From Chloroflexota bacterium (GTDB lineage: Bacteria > Chloroflexota > UBA6077 > FW602-bin22): a stretch of 37,789 nucleotides of DNA. Below the pieces are notes generated by a model, which saw only the letters and a list, made by a program, of their open reading frames with translations, was not told the DNA's origin and searched no databases. Below are positions 18,629 through 28,228 of the stretch, piece after piece. The translations under genes were made by a program, and so were the position numbers. Within the stretch, counting starts at the first letter, position 1. Each line of letters opens with the position of its first letter. The stretch spans positions 1 to 37,789 of the forward strand of contig VGOZ01000027.1 in the NCBI GenBank assembly GCA_016875715.1. Direction: 5' to 3'.

Positions 18629-19114
18629 ATGCGCCCGCAGGTCGCGATCTTGACGGTGAGCAGCAGTCGGGCTCGGGGCTCGACGGCAGCAGATGCCAGC
18701 GGGGATCTTGCCGCGCCCGTCGTGGCGGGCCTGGACGAGGTCGTCGAGCGCGGGCTCGTGGCCGACGATCGTGGCGCAATCGCCGACATCCTCCGCGCCT
18801 GGAGCGACCAGCGCGCAATCGATCTGACCCTCACGAGTGGTGGGACCGGTCTGGCTAGCTCCGACGTTACACCGGAGGCGACCGCCGATGTCGTCGATCG
18901 CGTCGTGCCCGGCCTCGGCGAGACAATGCGCGCGGTCATCCGCCCGGCAACGCCGCGAGCGATCCTCTCCCGAGCGATGGCGGGTACGCGGGGCAGGACG
19001 CTGATCGTCAATCTCCCCGGATCGCCGCGAGGTGTCCAGGAATGCCTGGAGGCGATCGAACCGACCCTGTACCACGCTCTCGAGATCCTGCGCGATCGCC
19101 CTACCGATCACTGA
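18629..19114 (+). CDS. MogA/MoaB-family molybdopterin biosynthesis protein
   Basis: A 161-aa protein of the MoCF-binding fold that adenylylates molybdopterin. The key motif TSGGTGLASSDVTPEAT and the C-terminal NLPGSPRGVQECL are both present, and the N-terminus AILTVSSSRARG matches the family. MogA and MoaB cannot be separated from this alone. No other molybdenum cofactor genes are adjacent, apart from the MoaD-like fragment at the far left edge. It starts 14 bp from the divergent yjbQ start, so its promoter must lie within or at the start of yjbQ. Confidence 0.87.
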   Translation: MRPQVAILTVSSSRARGSTAADASGDLAAPVVAGLDEVVERGLVADDRGAIADILRAWSDQRAIDLTLTSGGTGLASSDVTPEATADVVDRVVPGLGETMRAVIRPATPRAILSRAMAGTRGRTLIVNLPGSPRGVQECLEAIEPTLYHALEILRDRPTDH

Positions 19115-19115
19115 G

Positions 19116-19463
19116 TCACCGGTATTCGTCGCGCACTGGCGAAAAGACGTCGATCGCAACGGACTCCACCGGAGCCTCAACCGAATGGGTGGTGCCTCCT
19201 GGAATGAGCCAACCGTCGCCGGCTTCGAGCAGGTGCGTCTGTTCGCCAATGGTGAACGCCAGTCGGCCGCTGACCAGGTAACCGCATTGTTCGTGCGGGT
19301 GGTCGTGTGCCGGTACCACCGAACCGGCCGCGAGCGTGATTTCGCAGACCATAGCGCGATCTCCCCAACCGATCGTCCGTCGCACCACGCCGGGGAAGAT
19401 CTCCACCGCGGGTGTCGTCGTGCGTCTGCCTACGCGTGCCAGCGGGTCGTCTGGTGTCGGCAC
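19116..19463 (-). CDS. Cupin-domain protein
   Basis: A 115-aa single cupin. Motif 1 is seen as HDHPHEQCGYLVSGRLAFTIG and motif 2 as GDGWLIPGGTTHSVE, with the His/Glu metal ligands in place. These small cupins bind metal and small ligands; the role is unknown. The GTG start at 19463 has GGGAGG five nt upstream. It converges with mogA/moaB (1-nt gap). Confidence 0.82.
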   Translation of the reverse strand: MPTPDDPLARVGRRTTTPAVEIFPGVVRRTIGWGDRAMVCEITLAAGSVVPAHDHPHEQCGYLVSGRLAFTIGEQTHLLEAGDGWLIPGGTTHSVEAPVESVAIDVFSPVRDEYR

Positions 19464-19499
19464 TCTCGCCTCCCGGTGAGTTGTATCGCCGCCGTCTTC

Positions 19500-19516
19500 G
19501 GTCGGATGGGACCGAC
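19500..19516. promoter_or_regulatory. Inverted repeat upstream of the 136-aa gene, possible operator
   Basis: GTCGG-N6-CCGAC lies 8 nt upstream of the TATAAT at 19525, where a -35 or operator would be expected. Similar GTCGG/CCGAC-type palindromes occur in two other divergent intergenic regions here (11526-11540 and 36722-36735). Confidence 0.3.
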
Positions 19517-19524
19517 ACGAAGCG

Positions 19525-19530
19525 TATAAT
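19525..19530 (+). promoter_or_regulatory. Consensus -10 (TATAAT) for the 136-aa gene
   Basis: A perfect TATAAT ends 7 nt before the GTG at 19538, so the transcript is predicted leaderless. It decides the start: upstream in-frame codons would be untranscribed. Confidence 0.6.
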
Positions 19531-19537
19531 CGTCGGC

Positions 19538-19948
19538 GTGCTGAATGACAAGATCATCCGGCACGTCCTGGATCTCCTCCGCGAAGAGCACGGGGCGAGC
19601 CCGGGCGGGCGATCCGCTCAATCGGTTGAAGAACTGGTGCGGCGACGGGCGGCGCAGATCAACACCCTGATCGCACAGATGCAGGACTGGGTTCATACCG
19701 ACGATGTGGAGTTCGACGCGATTCGCACGCTCCTCGAACATCTGCCGTCGGTGCTCGTGCGCTTCGAGAGTCCGCTCCTGGTGGAGATGCAGTTCCCGCT
19801 CAGCGAGATGATGCTGGCGATTTCGGACACCGCTCGGCCCACAGGTGAGGTCGAGGGCCTCGAAGTGTTGCCCAACGATTGCCCGGAAATCCAGGAGTCG
19901 CCCGAAGATGATCTCGGGCCGTTCAGGAAGGCCTTCGAAGAGAAGTAG
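19538..19948 (+). CDS. Conserved-looking cytoplasmic protein of unknown function
   Basis: A 136-aa acidic, mostly helical protein (LNDKIIRHVLDLLREEHG; EELVRRRAAQINTLIAQMQDWV). It has no signal, membrane helix or motif that I recognise. I place the start at the GTG at 19538, just behind a TATAAT, although the frame is open back to 19412. It is divergent from the cupin gene and convergent with the membrane protein gene at 19958. Confidence 0.6.
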   Translation: MLNDKIIRHVLDLLREEHGASPGGRSAQSVEELVRRRAAQINTLIAQMQDWVHTDDVEFDAIRTLLEHLPSVLVRFESPLLVEMQFPLSEMMLAISDTARPTGEVEGLEVLPNDCPEIQESPEDDLGPFRKAFEEK

Positions 19949-19957
19949 TCCGGGCGC

Positions 19958-20539
19958 CTACTCCTCCTCCTCGTCGTCATACTCGGGCAGCTCGACAACC
20001 ATCTGAGGCCGAGGATCTCGGCCGAGGACAGCGTCGATCCAGAGTGACCAAAAGAGGATGCCGCCCAGGACCGACACCCAGACGATCCAGATGCCGAGCC
20101 ACCCATCCATCGTGTAACCGAGCGCGTATCGCGGCAGGCGCGGGAGATCGGCGATGGTCTGCGTATACGCGAACATGAGAATGGTTCCGAAGCCGATGCC
20201 GATCAGACCGATAAGAAAATCGAGGGTGGGGAGGAACGGCTTCCGCCCCAGCGCGTGAGCCAGACGCAACAGGGTCCTTCCCCGCCCGTTCGCCACGGTG
20301 AGGAGGACTTCCACGAGGAACAGCAGTCCGAGGACGATGTGTCCCAGGCCGGTTAGGACGCCCAGGACGTGGTATCCACCCGGGTCGCGCCGTTCGGAGT
20401 TGAAACCGACGATGATTGGCACGATGCCGATGACCAGAACCGTGACCGCCAGGAGGAGCGCGCCAACGATACCGGCGACAGGCCGCTCCCCGACGTCGTA
20501 CGTGATCTGCCGACCGACGGCCTCCTGCTGATCGGTCAT
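19958..20539 (-). CDS. Membrane protein with four transmembrane helices and acidic C-terminal tail
   Basis: A 193-aa protein with helices at about residues 21-45, 57-82, 104-127 and 146-168, and a strongly acidic tail (PEYDDEEEE). I do not recognise the family. It overlaps the upstream membrane protein gene by 4 nt (ATGA), so the two are cotranslated and may form one complex. Confidence 0.7.
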   Translation of the reverse strand: MTDQQEAVGRQITYDVGERPVAGIVGALLLAVTVLVIGIVPIIVGFNSERRDPGGYHVLGVLTGLGHIVLGLLFLVEVLLTVANGRGRTLLRLAHALGRKPFLPTLDFLIGLIGIGFGTILMFAYTQTIADLPRLPRYALGYTMDGWLGIWIVWVSVLGGILFWSLWIDAVLGRDPRPQMVVELPEYDDEEEE

Positions 20540-21027
20540 ATGGGGGGCGCCGCAGTGGGCTGATCTTCGGGCGGCGGCTCATAGGGGCGCCCCATCGCGA
20601 TCCACATCCAGGCGCCACCAATTAGGACCACGATGAATGAGAGGAACCCGAACATCGCGACCAGCGGACCGTAGCCCGCGCCGCTGACGGGCTGGGCGAA
20701 CGGCCCCACCAGTTTCGGCACTGCCTCGGTGGGCGCGATGACCAGAAGGATCACGATGAACGCGAAGGCGAGCCCCAAAAGCGCGATCCAGGCCAGGCGG
20801 TGATTCAGCATGGCATCGCGCTCCGGCTCTAGGAGTCCACCAAGACTTGTGTCGATCTTAAGCGGTGCCTCGCGGGCCAGAGCCGGCTCAGGAAGCGGAT
20901 GCCAGGGCGTACCTTCGGAGATCCGGGGCACGCGGGATTCTTGCTCGGCGCGTGGTGGTGGGGATGGGTGCCTGGGCGTCAGGGAGATGGGGAGAGGCGG
21001 AGGGCGACTCGGCTGCTGCGGCTCCAT
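20536..21027 (-). CDS. Membrane protein, proline-rich N-terminus, two transmembrane helices
   Basis: A 163-aa protein. The first ~55 residues are Pro-rich and disordered-looking (PQQPSRPPPLPISLTPRH). Helices lie at about 78-100 and 121-145. The function is unknown. It is the first gene of a two-gene membrane unit with the 193-aa protein, overlapping it as ATGA. Confidence 0.68.
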   Translation of the reverse strand: MEPQQPSRPPPLPISLTPRHPSPPPRAEQESRVPRISEGTPWHPLPEPALAREAPLKIDTSLGGLLEPERDAMLNHRLAWIALLGLAFAFIVILLVIAPTEAVPKLVGPFAQPVSGAGYGPLVAMFGFLSFIVVLIGGAWMWIAMGRPYEPPPEDQPTAAPPI

Positions 21028-21074
21028 TCAGTCGGTATCGGTGTACCACACCACCCGTTAGAACGGCCTCGCGG

Positions 21075-21626
21075 TTACGGACGGCCGAAAGGGAAATGGG
21101 CCACGGATCGCCAAAGGCCGCCGTCGGCCCGGACGATCAGATCGATCTCGCGTACGATCCACGAGTAGTTCAATCGCCACCCCCGCACGACCGTGAGGCT
21201 GCGCTCGAGATCGCCCTGCCGGATCCCACCGATGATCGTCGCGTGAGGTCGGGACCTTTGCCCACCATCGCCGATGGGGATGCCCACGCGACGGGCGAGT
21301 TCCTGCCCGACGCGGCGACGCAGCTCGAGTAGGTTTGGAGACTCCTCGAGCGGGAGAATGATCGCGTGGCCGCTCTCCTGAGCGATGACCTCGGCATCGG
21401 AGGTTCGGATCCCGAACGGCGGAAACCCCTGAACCGCGCGACGTAGTGCATCCAGAGCGATCTTCTGGCCATCGTGGACCGGCATGGCGAATGGACGACG
21501 CAGCGTCACGTGGAGATCCATCGCTGGCGGCATACCGCTCTGGGCACGGACCTTGCGCAGATCCTCGATCTGATCCCTCGGCGCGAAAGCTACGACCGCG
21601 TACTGCTCCTGCGACCGCGATTCCAT
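21075..21626 (-). CDS. 2H phosphoesterase / 2'-5' RNA ligase family protein
   Basis: A 183-aa LigT-like protein with the two H-x-T motifs that define the 2H family: H39 in DLHVTLRRPF and H128 in RPHATIIGG. Members act on 2',5'-linked or cyclic nucleotide phosphodiesters. The ATG at 21626 directly follows the clpX stop, so it belongs to the tig-clpP-clpX transcript. The substrate is unknown. Confidence 0.8.
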   Translation of the reverse strand: MESRSQEQYAVVAFAPRDQIEDLRKVRAQSGMPPAMDLHVTLRRPFAMPVHDGQKIALDALRRAVQGFPPFGIRTSDAEVIAQESGHAIILPLEESPNLLELRRRVGQELARRVGIPIGDGGQRSRPHATIIGGIRQGDLERSLTVVRGWRLNYSWIVREIDLIVRADGGLWRSVAHFPFGRP

Positions 21627-22925
21627 CTACGCGGGTACATCGCGCACGGCGTGATCCTCGATGACCCGATCCGACCGATTCAGCAGGATTGGCGACTTCT
21701 TATGCTTGATGACGTCGCCGTTGATGACCACCTTCTTGACATCCCCGCGCGAGGGGATGTCGTACATCACGTCTAGAAGGATGTCCTCGATCACGGTGCG
21801 TAGACCTCGCGCGCCGGTCTTCAGTTTGAGCGCCTCCTCGGCCGTCGCCTCCAGAGCGTCTTCGGTGAAAGAGAGGTCGACTTTGTCGAGCGCCAGGAAC
21901 TTCTGGTACTGCTTGACGATCGCGTGCTTCGGCTCGGTGAGGATCTTCATCAGTGCGTCCTTGCCGAGCGGATCGACCGACACTACCACCGGGAGCCGAC
22001 CAATGAATTCGGGAATCAAGCCGTAGCGCAGGAGATCGTCCGCGATGACATGGGCGAGGAGCGCCGCCGCCTCCTTCTGGTCGTGCTCGTCACTAACCAG
22101 GGTGGGCCGGAACCCGATCGACTTCTTCGTGCCAATCCGGTTGCCCACGATCTTCTCGAGCCCTTCGAATGCTCCGCCACAGATGAAGAGGATGTTGGCG
22201 GTGTTGATCTGGATGAAGTCCTGATGGGGGTGCTTTCGGCCGCCCTGGGGCGGCACGTTCGCGACAGTGCCCTCGATGATCTTGAGGAGTGCCTGTTGCA
22301 CTCCCTCGCCGGAAACATCCCGGGTAATCGATGGATTGTCGCTCTTACGGGCGATCTTGTCGATCTCGTCGATGTAGACGATGCCGCGCTCGGCGCGCTG
22401 GATGTCGAAGTCCGTGCTCTGAATCAGCCGGAGCAGGATATTTTCCACGTCTTCGCCGACGTACCCTGCCTCGGTCAGCGCGGTCGCATCCGCGATGCAG
22501 AAGGGTACGTCGAGGATCTTCGCCAGCGTCTGCGCAAGGAGCGTCTTGCCGCACCCGGTCGGACCGATCAGGAGGATGTTCGACTTCTGCAACTCGACAT
22601 CGTCGATCTGGGCGCCGGAGTTGACCCGTTTGTAGTGGTTGTACACAGCGACGGAGAGGACCTTCTTGGCTCGTTCCTGGCCGATGACGTGCTGGTCGAG
22701 CATGTCCACGATCCGTCGCGGCGTAGGGACCTTGGTGAGCGGCACCCGACTCTTGGGTTGCGGGGTCTGCTCCTCGTCGATGATCTCGCGGCACAGGTCC
22801 ACGCACTCATCGCAGATATAGACCGAACCCGGACCCGCGATCAGACGCCGGACGTGCTCTTGACCCTTCCCGCAGAAGGAGCAGTGGTACTGGCCACGCG
22901 CGCCGCCGCCACGAGCGTTCGCCAT
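21627..22925 (-). CDS. clpX: ATP-dependent Clp protease ATP-binding subunit ClpX
   Basis: A 432-aa AAA+ unfoldase. The N-terminal zinc finger has C15, C18, C38 and C41. The AAA+ domain shows Walker [19 protein letters not shown], Walker [13 protein letters not shown], a GGAFEG sensor region and the C-terminal [12 protein letters not shown]. The pore-loop and IGF-type ClpP-binding regions fall in normal places. It follows clpP by 21 nt and is followed by the 2H gene with no gap. Confidence 0.96.
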   Translation of the reverse strand: MANARGGGARGQYHCSFCGKGQEHVRRLIAGPGSVYICDECVDLCREIIDEEQTPQPKSRVPLTKVPTPRRIVDMLDQHVIGQERAKKVLSVAVYNHYKRVNSGAQIDDVELQKSNILLIGPTGCGKTLLAQTLAKILDVPFCIADATALTEAGYVGEDVENILLRLIQSTDFDIQRAERGIVYIDEIDKIARKSDNPSITRDVSGEGVQQALLKIIEGTVANVPPQGGRKHPHQDFIQINTANILFICGGAFEGLEKIVGNRIGTKKSIGFRPTLVSDEHDQKEAAALLAHVIADDLLRYGLIPEFIGRLPVVVSVDPLGKDALMKILTEPKHAIVKQYQKFLALDKVDLSFTEDALEATAEEALKLKTGARGLRTVIEDILLDVMYDIPSRGDVKKVVINGDVIKHKKSPILLNRSDRVIEDHAVRDVPA

Positions 22926-22946
22926 CTCCTTATCCTCTCGCGCGAC

Positions 22947-23621
22947 TCAGTTGTTGCGCGCCTCACTTTTGCCGTTCAATGAAAGGGGCTCATTCAGCCC
23001 CCTTCGCGCGGGAAGAACTTCGTCGACTAGGCCGTACTCCCGGGCCTGTTCGCCCGTGAGCCAGAAATTGCGGTCGGAATCGACCCGGATGCGCTCGATG
23101 GGCTGCCCGGTATGTTTGGCCAGGATGGCGTTCAAAAGCTCGCGCAGGCGAAGGATGCGCCGCGCCTCGATCTCCATGTCGACGGCCTGACCGCTGATGC
23201 CGCCGAGCGGCTGGTGGATCATGACTTCGGCATTCGGGAGCGCGTAGCGCATCCCCTTTGTTCCCGAACAGAGCAGCACCGCGCCGAAGGACGCCGCCAT
23301 CCCCAGGCAGTAGGTGTGAATGTTCGGCCGAATCGCCTGCATCGTGTCGTATATCGCAAGTCCCGCGTGAATGTGGCCGCCCGGCGAGTTGACGTACATG
23401 TGGATGTCTTTGTCCGGGTCCTCCCGGTCCAGATAGAGCAACTGCGCGACGATCACGTTGGCCACCTGATCGTCGATCGGCGTGCCCAGGAAGACGATCC
23501 GCTCCCGAAGGAGCAGCGAGTAGATATCGAAGGCGCGCTCTACCCGGCCCGTGTTCTCGATGACCATCGGCACGATGTTGGAGAGCGGTGTCGTTGAAGC
23601 GAAGGTTCGAAACGCGTCCAT
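22947..23621 (-). CDS. clpP: ATP-dependent Clp protease proteolytic subunit ClpP
   Basis: A 224-aa serine peptidase with the triad S111 ([12 protein letters not shown]), H136 (MIHQPLGG) and D183 ([10 protein letters not shown]). The usual GQAASMGA is changed to GMAASFGA, a mild variation. A TATAAT on the minus strand lies about 37 nt upstream, and GGAG precedes the ATG. It sits between tig and clpX, the standard quality-control cluster. Confidence 0.95.
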   Translation of the reverse strand: MDAFRTFASTTPLSNIVPMVIENTGRVERAFDIYSLLLRERIVFLGTPIDDQVANVIVAQLLYLDREDPDKDIHMYVNSPGGHIHAGLAIYDTMQAIRPNIHTYCLGMAASFGAVLLCSGTKGMRYALPNAEVMIHQPLGGISGQAVDMEIEARRILRLRELLNAILAKHTGQPIERIRVDSDRNFWLTGEQAREYGLVDEVLPARRGLNEPLSLNGKSEARNN

Positions 23622-23658
23622 GTGCCACTCCGCGGGCGGCCGCCCCGCCCCTCCGGCG

Positions 23659-23664
23659 ATTATA
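23659..23664 (-). promoter_or_regulatory. Candidate -10 (TATAAT) for clpP-clpX
   Basis: TATAAT on the minus strand in the tig-clpP gap; predicted leader about 30 nt with a GGAG Shine-Dalgarno. The -35 is not consensus. It would allow clpPX expression independent of tig. Confidence 0.45.
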
Positions 23665-23701
23665 GAGAGCGTCCCCCGCGAGACATCGTTTCGCAGAGGG
23701 C

Positions 23702-25135
23702 CTATGCGGGGGGTGGAGATCCTGCCGATTCGGCTAGGTTCGCGCCCTCCGCATCGCCGTCGATCGGGGAAGACTCCGTGGTCCCGCTCGGAATCTCACC
23801 ATCCGCAATGGCGACTAGCAGGTTGACGACCTTACGCTGCCATATGGTCGAGTGGATCTCCTCCCGATCTCCGGCCCGATTGAGCGAACGTCGCGCCCGG
23901 CGACTATCGGCCTGATCGCCCAGCGTGAGGACGATCCGATCGATCTCCTGATCGATCTCGTCGCCATCCACTTCGATACCCTCGGCCCGCCCGATCTCCC
24001 GAAGGGTCAAGAACTGCCGCAGGTTCCGCTCCGCGTTGGGTCGCATTTCCTCGCGGATCGAATCGATCGTCTGGTGCATCGCTGTCAGATACCGCTCGAG
24101 ACTGGAACCCTGCGAGGTCAGGCTTCGCGAGAAGTTCGCAATGAGCCGATCGACCTCGCGGCGAATCAGCGTGGGTGGGATCTCGATCGTGGCCTGAGCG
24201 GTCGCGTCAGCGACAACCGCGTTCTCGTGCGCGTGGACGGCCTCGCGCTCCAACTGGGCCTTCAATCGCTCGTGGACATCGGTGCGGAGGGCCTCGAGTG
24301 TCGCGTAATCGCCCACGGACCGTGCAAACTCATCGTTCAGCGCGGGCGGGTGTGGTTCGCGCACTTCCCGAACCTCCACCTCGAAGAGCACGCTCTTCGA
24401 GCGCTGTTCCTCGATGTGCCAGTCGGCGGGAAATGAGAGCAGAAATCGTTTGGTCGAGCCGGCCCGAGCGCCGACGAGCTGCTCGTGAAAACCAGGTACC
24501 GGATCGGTGCGCTGTGGATCGATCTCGACCGAGATGTTCCTGTCTGAAAGGACCCTCTGCCGGCCCTCGGTCGACAAAATCGGCTGGCCGGCCGCGTCGT
24601 ACAGCGTGGGCGCCGCGCCGAGATACCCATCAGCCGCGCCGACCAACCGATCGCCCGGCCGTGCCGGCCTGTCGACGGGCACCCATTCGGTCTTCTGGTC
24701 GCGCAACCGCTCGATCGTGGCGTTGATCCGCTCGAAAGGAACATCTACGGGCACGCGAGCAAGTCGAATCGACCGGTAGCCTCCCAGCGTCACCGTCGGC
24801 TGGACCGAGACCGTGGCCTTCACGACCAGAGGATCGACCGATACGACGTCGATCTCGGGTTGGTCGATCGGAACGATCCCCACCTCGGCGACTGCCTTCC
24901 GGTACGCATCCGGAATCGCGCGCTCGACCGTCTCTTGGTGCAGAGCGTCGGCGCCGCCGATCATCCGCTCGACGATGTGCCGCGGCGCCTTGCCCGGCCG
25001 GAATCCCGGCACGCGGACCCGCGCCGACACGCTTTGAAATGCACGATCGCGCGCACGGGCGAGTTCTTCGCCCTCGACCTCTATGTTGAGGACGACCTGA
25101 GCATCCGGAAGGCGCTCCGAACTGACCTTGACCAT
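23702..25135 (-). CDS. tig: Trigger factor
   Basis: A 477-aa ribosome-associated chaperone. The ribosome-binding signature is [18 protein letters not shown] (about residues 43-60), followed by an FKBP-type PPIase-like domain (about 155-250) and the long helical C-terminal domain. The PPIase domain is divergent and contains an insertion ([17 protein letters not shown]). A ~30-residue acidic, disordered tail ends the protein. It follows the tRNA-Gly gene on the same strand and leads the clpP-clpX cluster. Confidence 0.92.
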   Translation of the reverse strand: MVKVSSERLPDAQVVLNIEVEGEELARARDRAFQSVSARVRVPGFRPGKAPRHIVERMIGGADALHQETVERAIPDAYRKAVAEVGIVPIDQPEIDVVSVDPLVVKATVSVQPTVTLGGYRSIRLARVPVDVPFERINATIERLRDQKTEWVPVDRPARPGDRLVGAADGYLGAAPTLYDAAGQPILSTEGRQRVLSDRNISVEIDPQRTDPVPGFHEQLVGARAGSTKRFLLSFPADWHIEEQRSKSVLFEVEVREVREPHPPALNDEFARSVGDYATLEALRTDVHERLKAQLEREAVHAHENAVVADATAQATIEIPPTLIRREVDRLIANFSRSLTSQGSSLERYLTAMHQTIDSIREEMRPNAERNLRQFLTLREIGRAEGIEVDGDEIDQEIDRIVLTLGDQADSRRARRSLNRAGDREEIHSTIWQRKVVNLLVAIADGEIPSGTTESSPIDGDAEGANLAESAGSPPPA

Positions 25136-25170
25136 TGGCGTCGCGTTCTCCGTTCAATCAGGCAGAAACC

Positions 25171-25188
25171 GGGGCCCGAACTGGCCCC
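25171..25188 (-). terminator. Hairpin between tRNA-Gly and tig
   Basis: Perfect 6-bp stem GGGGCC / GGCCCC with a 6-nt loop, 8 nt past the tRNA 3' end. Followed on the minus strand by GGTTTCT, so termination would be weak; it may instead mark the processing boundary of a tRNA-tig transcript. Confidence 0.35.
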
Positions 25189-25195
25189 GAAGGGG

Positions 25196-25267
25196 AGCGG
25201 AAGACGGGATTCGAACCCGCGACCACCTCCTTGGCAAGGAGGTGTGCTACCACTGCACCACTTCCGC
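25196..25267 (-). tRNA. tRNA-Gly (anticodon GCC)
   Basis: Cloverleaf on the minus strand: acceptor GCGGAAG/CTTCCGC, D-arm with GTGCAGTGGTAGCAC, anticodon stem ACCTC/GAGGT around CTTGCCAAG, and T-arm GCGGGTTCGAATCCCGT. The discriminator is U and CCA is not encoded. A near-consensus promoter lies 32 nt upstream. Confidence 0.97.
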
Positions 25268-25298
25268 ACGGTCGGCCCGCGCCTTCGCTAGTGTCCGT

Positions 25299-25327
25299 AT
25301 CCTATGGCTCCCCTCCAAGGGTGTCAA
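25299..25327 (-). promoter_or_regulatory. Sigma-70-type promoter for tRNA-Gly (and probably tig)
   Basis: Minus strand: TTGACA (25327-25322), a 17-nt spacer, and TAGGAT (25304-25299). The -35 is perfect and the spacing ideal, making this the best promoter in the window. Initiation is expected near 25292, about 25 nt before the tRNA. Confidence 0.8.
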
Positions 25328-25394
25328 GTTTGCGCGACGCGGTAGAACTGAAGCGAGGCCCGCCCGCCGCGGTATCCGGGCCGTTCCGGCCTTG

Positions 25395-28139
25395 CTAGCC
25401 GGTCGATTGCAGCCCCGCCGCAATCGCATTGATGGCGTGCATTACGGTCTCCAGAAGCCGGTCGCTCTCGTGCGACGAAGAGCTCCGGTTCCGCCATCGC
25501 CTCAGAAGCTCGACCTGGGCGACATGGAGCGGATCGACGTACGGGTTGCGAAGTTGGATCGAACGGGAGAGGGTCGTGGATCGTTCGAGGAGGACGCGCT
25601 GACCCGTGATGCGGAGAATCTGTTCGGTCGTGCGCGTCCGTTCCTCCTCGATAGCGACCGCGAAACGGGCGCGGAGTCCTTCGTCAGTCATGAGATTCGC
25701 GTACAGCCGCGCGACCCTCCGGTCGCTCGTTCCCAGGCTGATCTGCGCGTTGTCGATCGCGCTCGCGAATGCCGGCCAGGTGGCATAGACTTCCGCGGCG
25801 CGCCCGCGTTGGACCGCGCTCAGCGCTTCCAAGGCGGAACCGAGGCCGTACCAGCCAGGAAGGTTCACCCTCGCCTGCGTCCAGGCGAATACCCACGGTA
25901 TCGCCCGCAGATCCTGGAGGCCGACCGTGCTCGCACCGCGCCGACCGACCGGGCGCGACGCGATGCGCAGTTCCGCGATCTCCGGGAAGGGGGTCGCCGC
26001 CTTGAGATAGTCGATAAACCCAGGGTCGTCGACGAGGCCCCGATAGGCTTCGCGCGAGCGCGCCGCGATCTCGCTGGCCAGCGCTCGATCGACCCCCTCC
26101 TGAGGTTGCGTGAGTCGGGCCTGCATCGCCGCGTACGTGATCTGCTCCAGGTGTCGCCGCGCGATTGCTGAATGCGCATAGCGCGCGAAGATCATCTCTC
26201 CCTGCTCGGTGAGTTTGACTGTGCCGAATTGGGCGGCCAACGGTCGAGCGGCGATCGCTCTCTCGGTCGGGCCACCGCCGCGGCCGATCGCGCCGCCGCG
26301 CCCGTGGAAGATGCTGAGATGCACGCCGTGATCGCGTGCGACCGAGGTGAGACGCTCCTGCGCCTCGTGAATGCTCCAGACTGACTGGAAGTAGCCGCCA
26401 TCCTTATTGGAGTCGGAGTAACCGAGCATGACCTCTTGTCGCTGCTCCCACGCACGCAACTGCAGGGCGTAGATCTCCGTGGTGAAGAGCGTCCGCAGGA
26501 TTTCACCGCACTGATCCAATTCAGCGATGGTCTCGAACAGCGGTACGATCCGGATCTGGCTCCGCTCCGACCCAGACGTGAAGTCGACCAGGCCCGCCTC
26601 GCGCGCCAGAAAGAGGACCTCGAGCACGTCCGCAGCGCAGCGGGTCATGCTGATGATGTAGGTCTGGCAGCACTCCATGCCGTAGCTCGCCTGGGCCGAG
26701 CGCATCGCGGCGAGGACGCCCAACACTTCGCTGGCGTCCGGCGGCGGCACCGCGTGGGGGAGCAGCAGACGCGCGCCGCGCACGAACTGTTCGCGGAGCC
26801 AGGCTAGGCGCCCACGATCGTCGAGCAACTCGTAGCCCGTCTGGCCGGCCGCGGCGAAGAGCGACGCGAGCGCGCGGGTGTGCGCCTCCCGATGCTCGCG
26901 GATCTCCATCTCCGCCACGCGGAATCCGCAGACGCTCACCTGGTCGATCAGGTCGGTGAGCGTTCCCGTGGCGAGGTCGCCCAGTCCGCACTCAACGAGA
27001 GATCGGACGATCTCCTGGAGATCGGCCATGAAGTCTTCCGCGAACCGATAGCCTCCCGGAAGACCGGCCCGCGCCCGGCGCAATCGCTCGCCGACGAACA
27101 TCAATTTGACGCGATACGGCTCGCGGCCGAATCGATCGCCGAGTTCGGCCGCGAAGGACGGGACGTGCGCCCGATCGGCAGCGATCGACTCACCGAGCGC
27201 TGCGGATGCGTTGCCCGCGATCGAGAAGTCGGCGCACAGCGCTGAGATCCGTTCCTCGTACCAGGAGAGCGCACGCTCGCGGTAATGGCCGAGTGCCTCG
27301 ATCGTGGTCTTGACGCGGACGTTTGGATTGCCATCACGATCGCCGCCGATCCACGACCCGAACCGCACCAAGTCGCCGGCGCGAGGGCGCTCGATGCTTG
27401 GGTAGTAGCGTTGGAGCGAGTCTTGGAGATCGCGCATGAGGGCCGGGACGACCGCGAAACAGGTCGGCGTGATGACGTGCATCGCGCCGCGCACTTCATC
27501 CATGGGGTCTGGCCGGGCCGCCCGTACCTCGTCGGTCAGCCAGAGCAGACTCACTCTCTCGCGGATCTGCCTCAAGAGGGTTTCCCGGCGCGACGGAGTC
27601 AGCCGGGGATCGTCCAGCGCGGCGATCAGACCTGCGATGCCCGTGAGGTGACTCTGTACGGTCCGACGGCGCGCCTCCGAAGGGTGTGCCGTGAAGACAG
27701 GCCAGATCGTCAGGCCGTGCAGGGTCTGTGTCACCTCGCCGCTGCTGGCGCCAGACCGACGGGCGCTGGACAGTGCCGCGGCGATGGATTCCGGTCGCGG
27801 TGCGGGCGCGGCGTGACGCTCGCGCTCGCGCAGGGTCCTCAGGCGATGGTTCTCCTCGGCGAGGTTGATCAGGTGGAAGTAGATCCCGAACGCACGCACC
27901 ACATCGCCGATCGTCGCGACATCGAGGGTTGAGAACCGGGCGGTCAGGGATGGATCTATCTCCTCAACGCCCCTTTCACGCTGGGCGATCGCGCGCTGTC
28001 GCACATCTTCGATCAGGGCGAATCGGCTTTCGCCGGTCTGGCGCAGTATCACGTCGCCCAGCACGCTACCCAGCAGACGGACGTCGTCGCGAAGACGATC
28101 GATCGGCTGGCGCCCCATCTCGGCCGGCGATGGGTCCAT
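25395..28139 (-). CDS. ppc: Phosphoenolpyruvate carboxylase
   Basis: A 914-aa enzyme forming oxaloacetate from PEP and bicarbonate, an anaplerotic step. Catalytic motifs: FTAHPSEARRRTVQSH (usually HPTEA), GSWIGGDRDGNPNV, MLGYSDSNKDGG, FHGRGGAIGRGGGPTERA and EQGEMIFARYA. It ends in a Q-S-T-G version of the usual R/Q-N-T-G C-terminus. The length is normal. The ATG at 28139 lies 10 nt after a TATACT, so the leader is a few nt at most. It diverges from the selenoprotein gene with 89 bp between start codons. Confidence 0.95.
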   Translation of the reverse strand: MDPSPAEMGRQPIDRLRDDVRLLGSVLGDVILRQTGESRFALIEDVRQRAIAQRERGVEEIDPSLTARFSTLDVATIGDVVRAFGIYFHLINLAEENHRLRTLRERERHAAPAPRPESIAAALSSARRSGASSGEVTQTLHGLTIWPVFTAHPSEARRRTVQSHLTGIAGLIAALDDPRLTPSRRETLLRQIRERVSLLWLTDEVRAARPDPMDEVRGAMHVITPTCFAVVPALMRDLQDSLQRYYPSIERPRAGDLVRFGSWIGGDRDGNPNVRVKTTIEALGHYRERALSWYEERISALCADFSIAGNASAALGESIAADRAHVPSFAAELGDRFGREPYRVKLMFVGERLRRARAGLPGGYRFAEDFMADLQEIVRSLVECGLGDLATGTLTDLIDQVSVCGFRVAEMEIREHREAHTRALASLFAAAGQTGYELLDDRGRLAWLREQFVRGARLLLPHAVPPPDASEVLGVLAAMRSAQASYGMECCQTYIISMTRCAADVLEVLFLAREAGLVDFTSGSERSQIRIVPLFETIAELDQCGEILRTLFTTEIYALQLRAWEQRQEVMLGYSDSNKDGGYFQSVWSIHEAQERLTSVARDHGVHLSIFHGRGGAIGRGGGPTERAIAARPLAAQFGTVKLTEQGEMIFARYAHSAIARRHLEQITYAAMQARLTQPQEGVDRALASEIAARSREAYRGLVDDPGFIDYLKAATPFPEIAELRIASRPVGRRGASTVGLQDLRAIPWVFAWTQARVNLPGWYGLGSALEALSAVQRGRAAEVYATWPAFASAIDNAQISLGTSDRRVARLYANLMTDEGLRARFAVAIEEERTRTTEQILRITGQRVLLERSTTLSRSIQLRNPYVDPLHVAQVELLRRWRNRSSSSHESDRLLETVMHAINAIAAGLQSTG

Positions 28140-28149
28140 CAGTACGTTG

Positions 28150-28155
28150 AGTATA
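28150..28155 (-). promoter_or_regulatory. Candidate -10 (TATACT) for ppc
   Basis: TATACT on the minus strand, 10 nt before the ppc ATG; no Shine-Dalgarno fits between. A near-leaderless transcript is predicted. Confidence 0.5.
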
Positions 28156-28228
28156 GGGAGGGTCCCGGTGGAGGCGGCGCTGAGCTTGGCGCGTTAGACT
28201 GGCGCCCACCTGTACCGGGAGTGATCAG

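Noticed and set aside
21924-22982. A 352-aa plus-strand ORF opposite clpX
   Set aside because: Shadow of clpX; no start signals or recognisable family.
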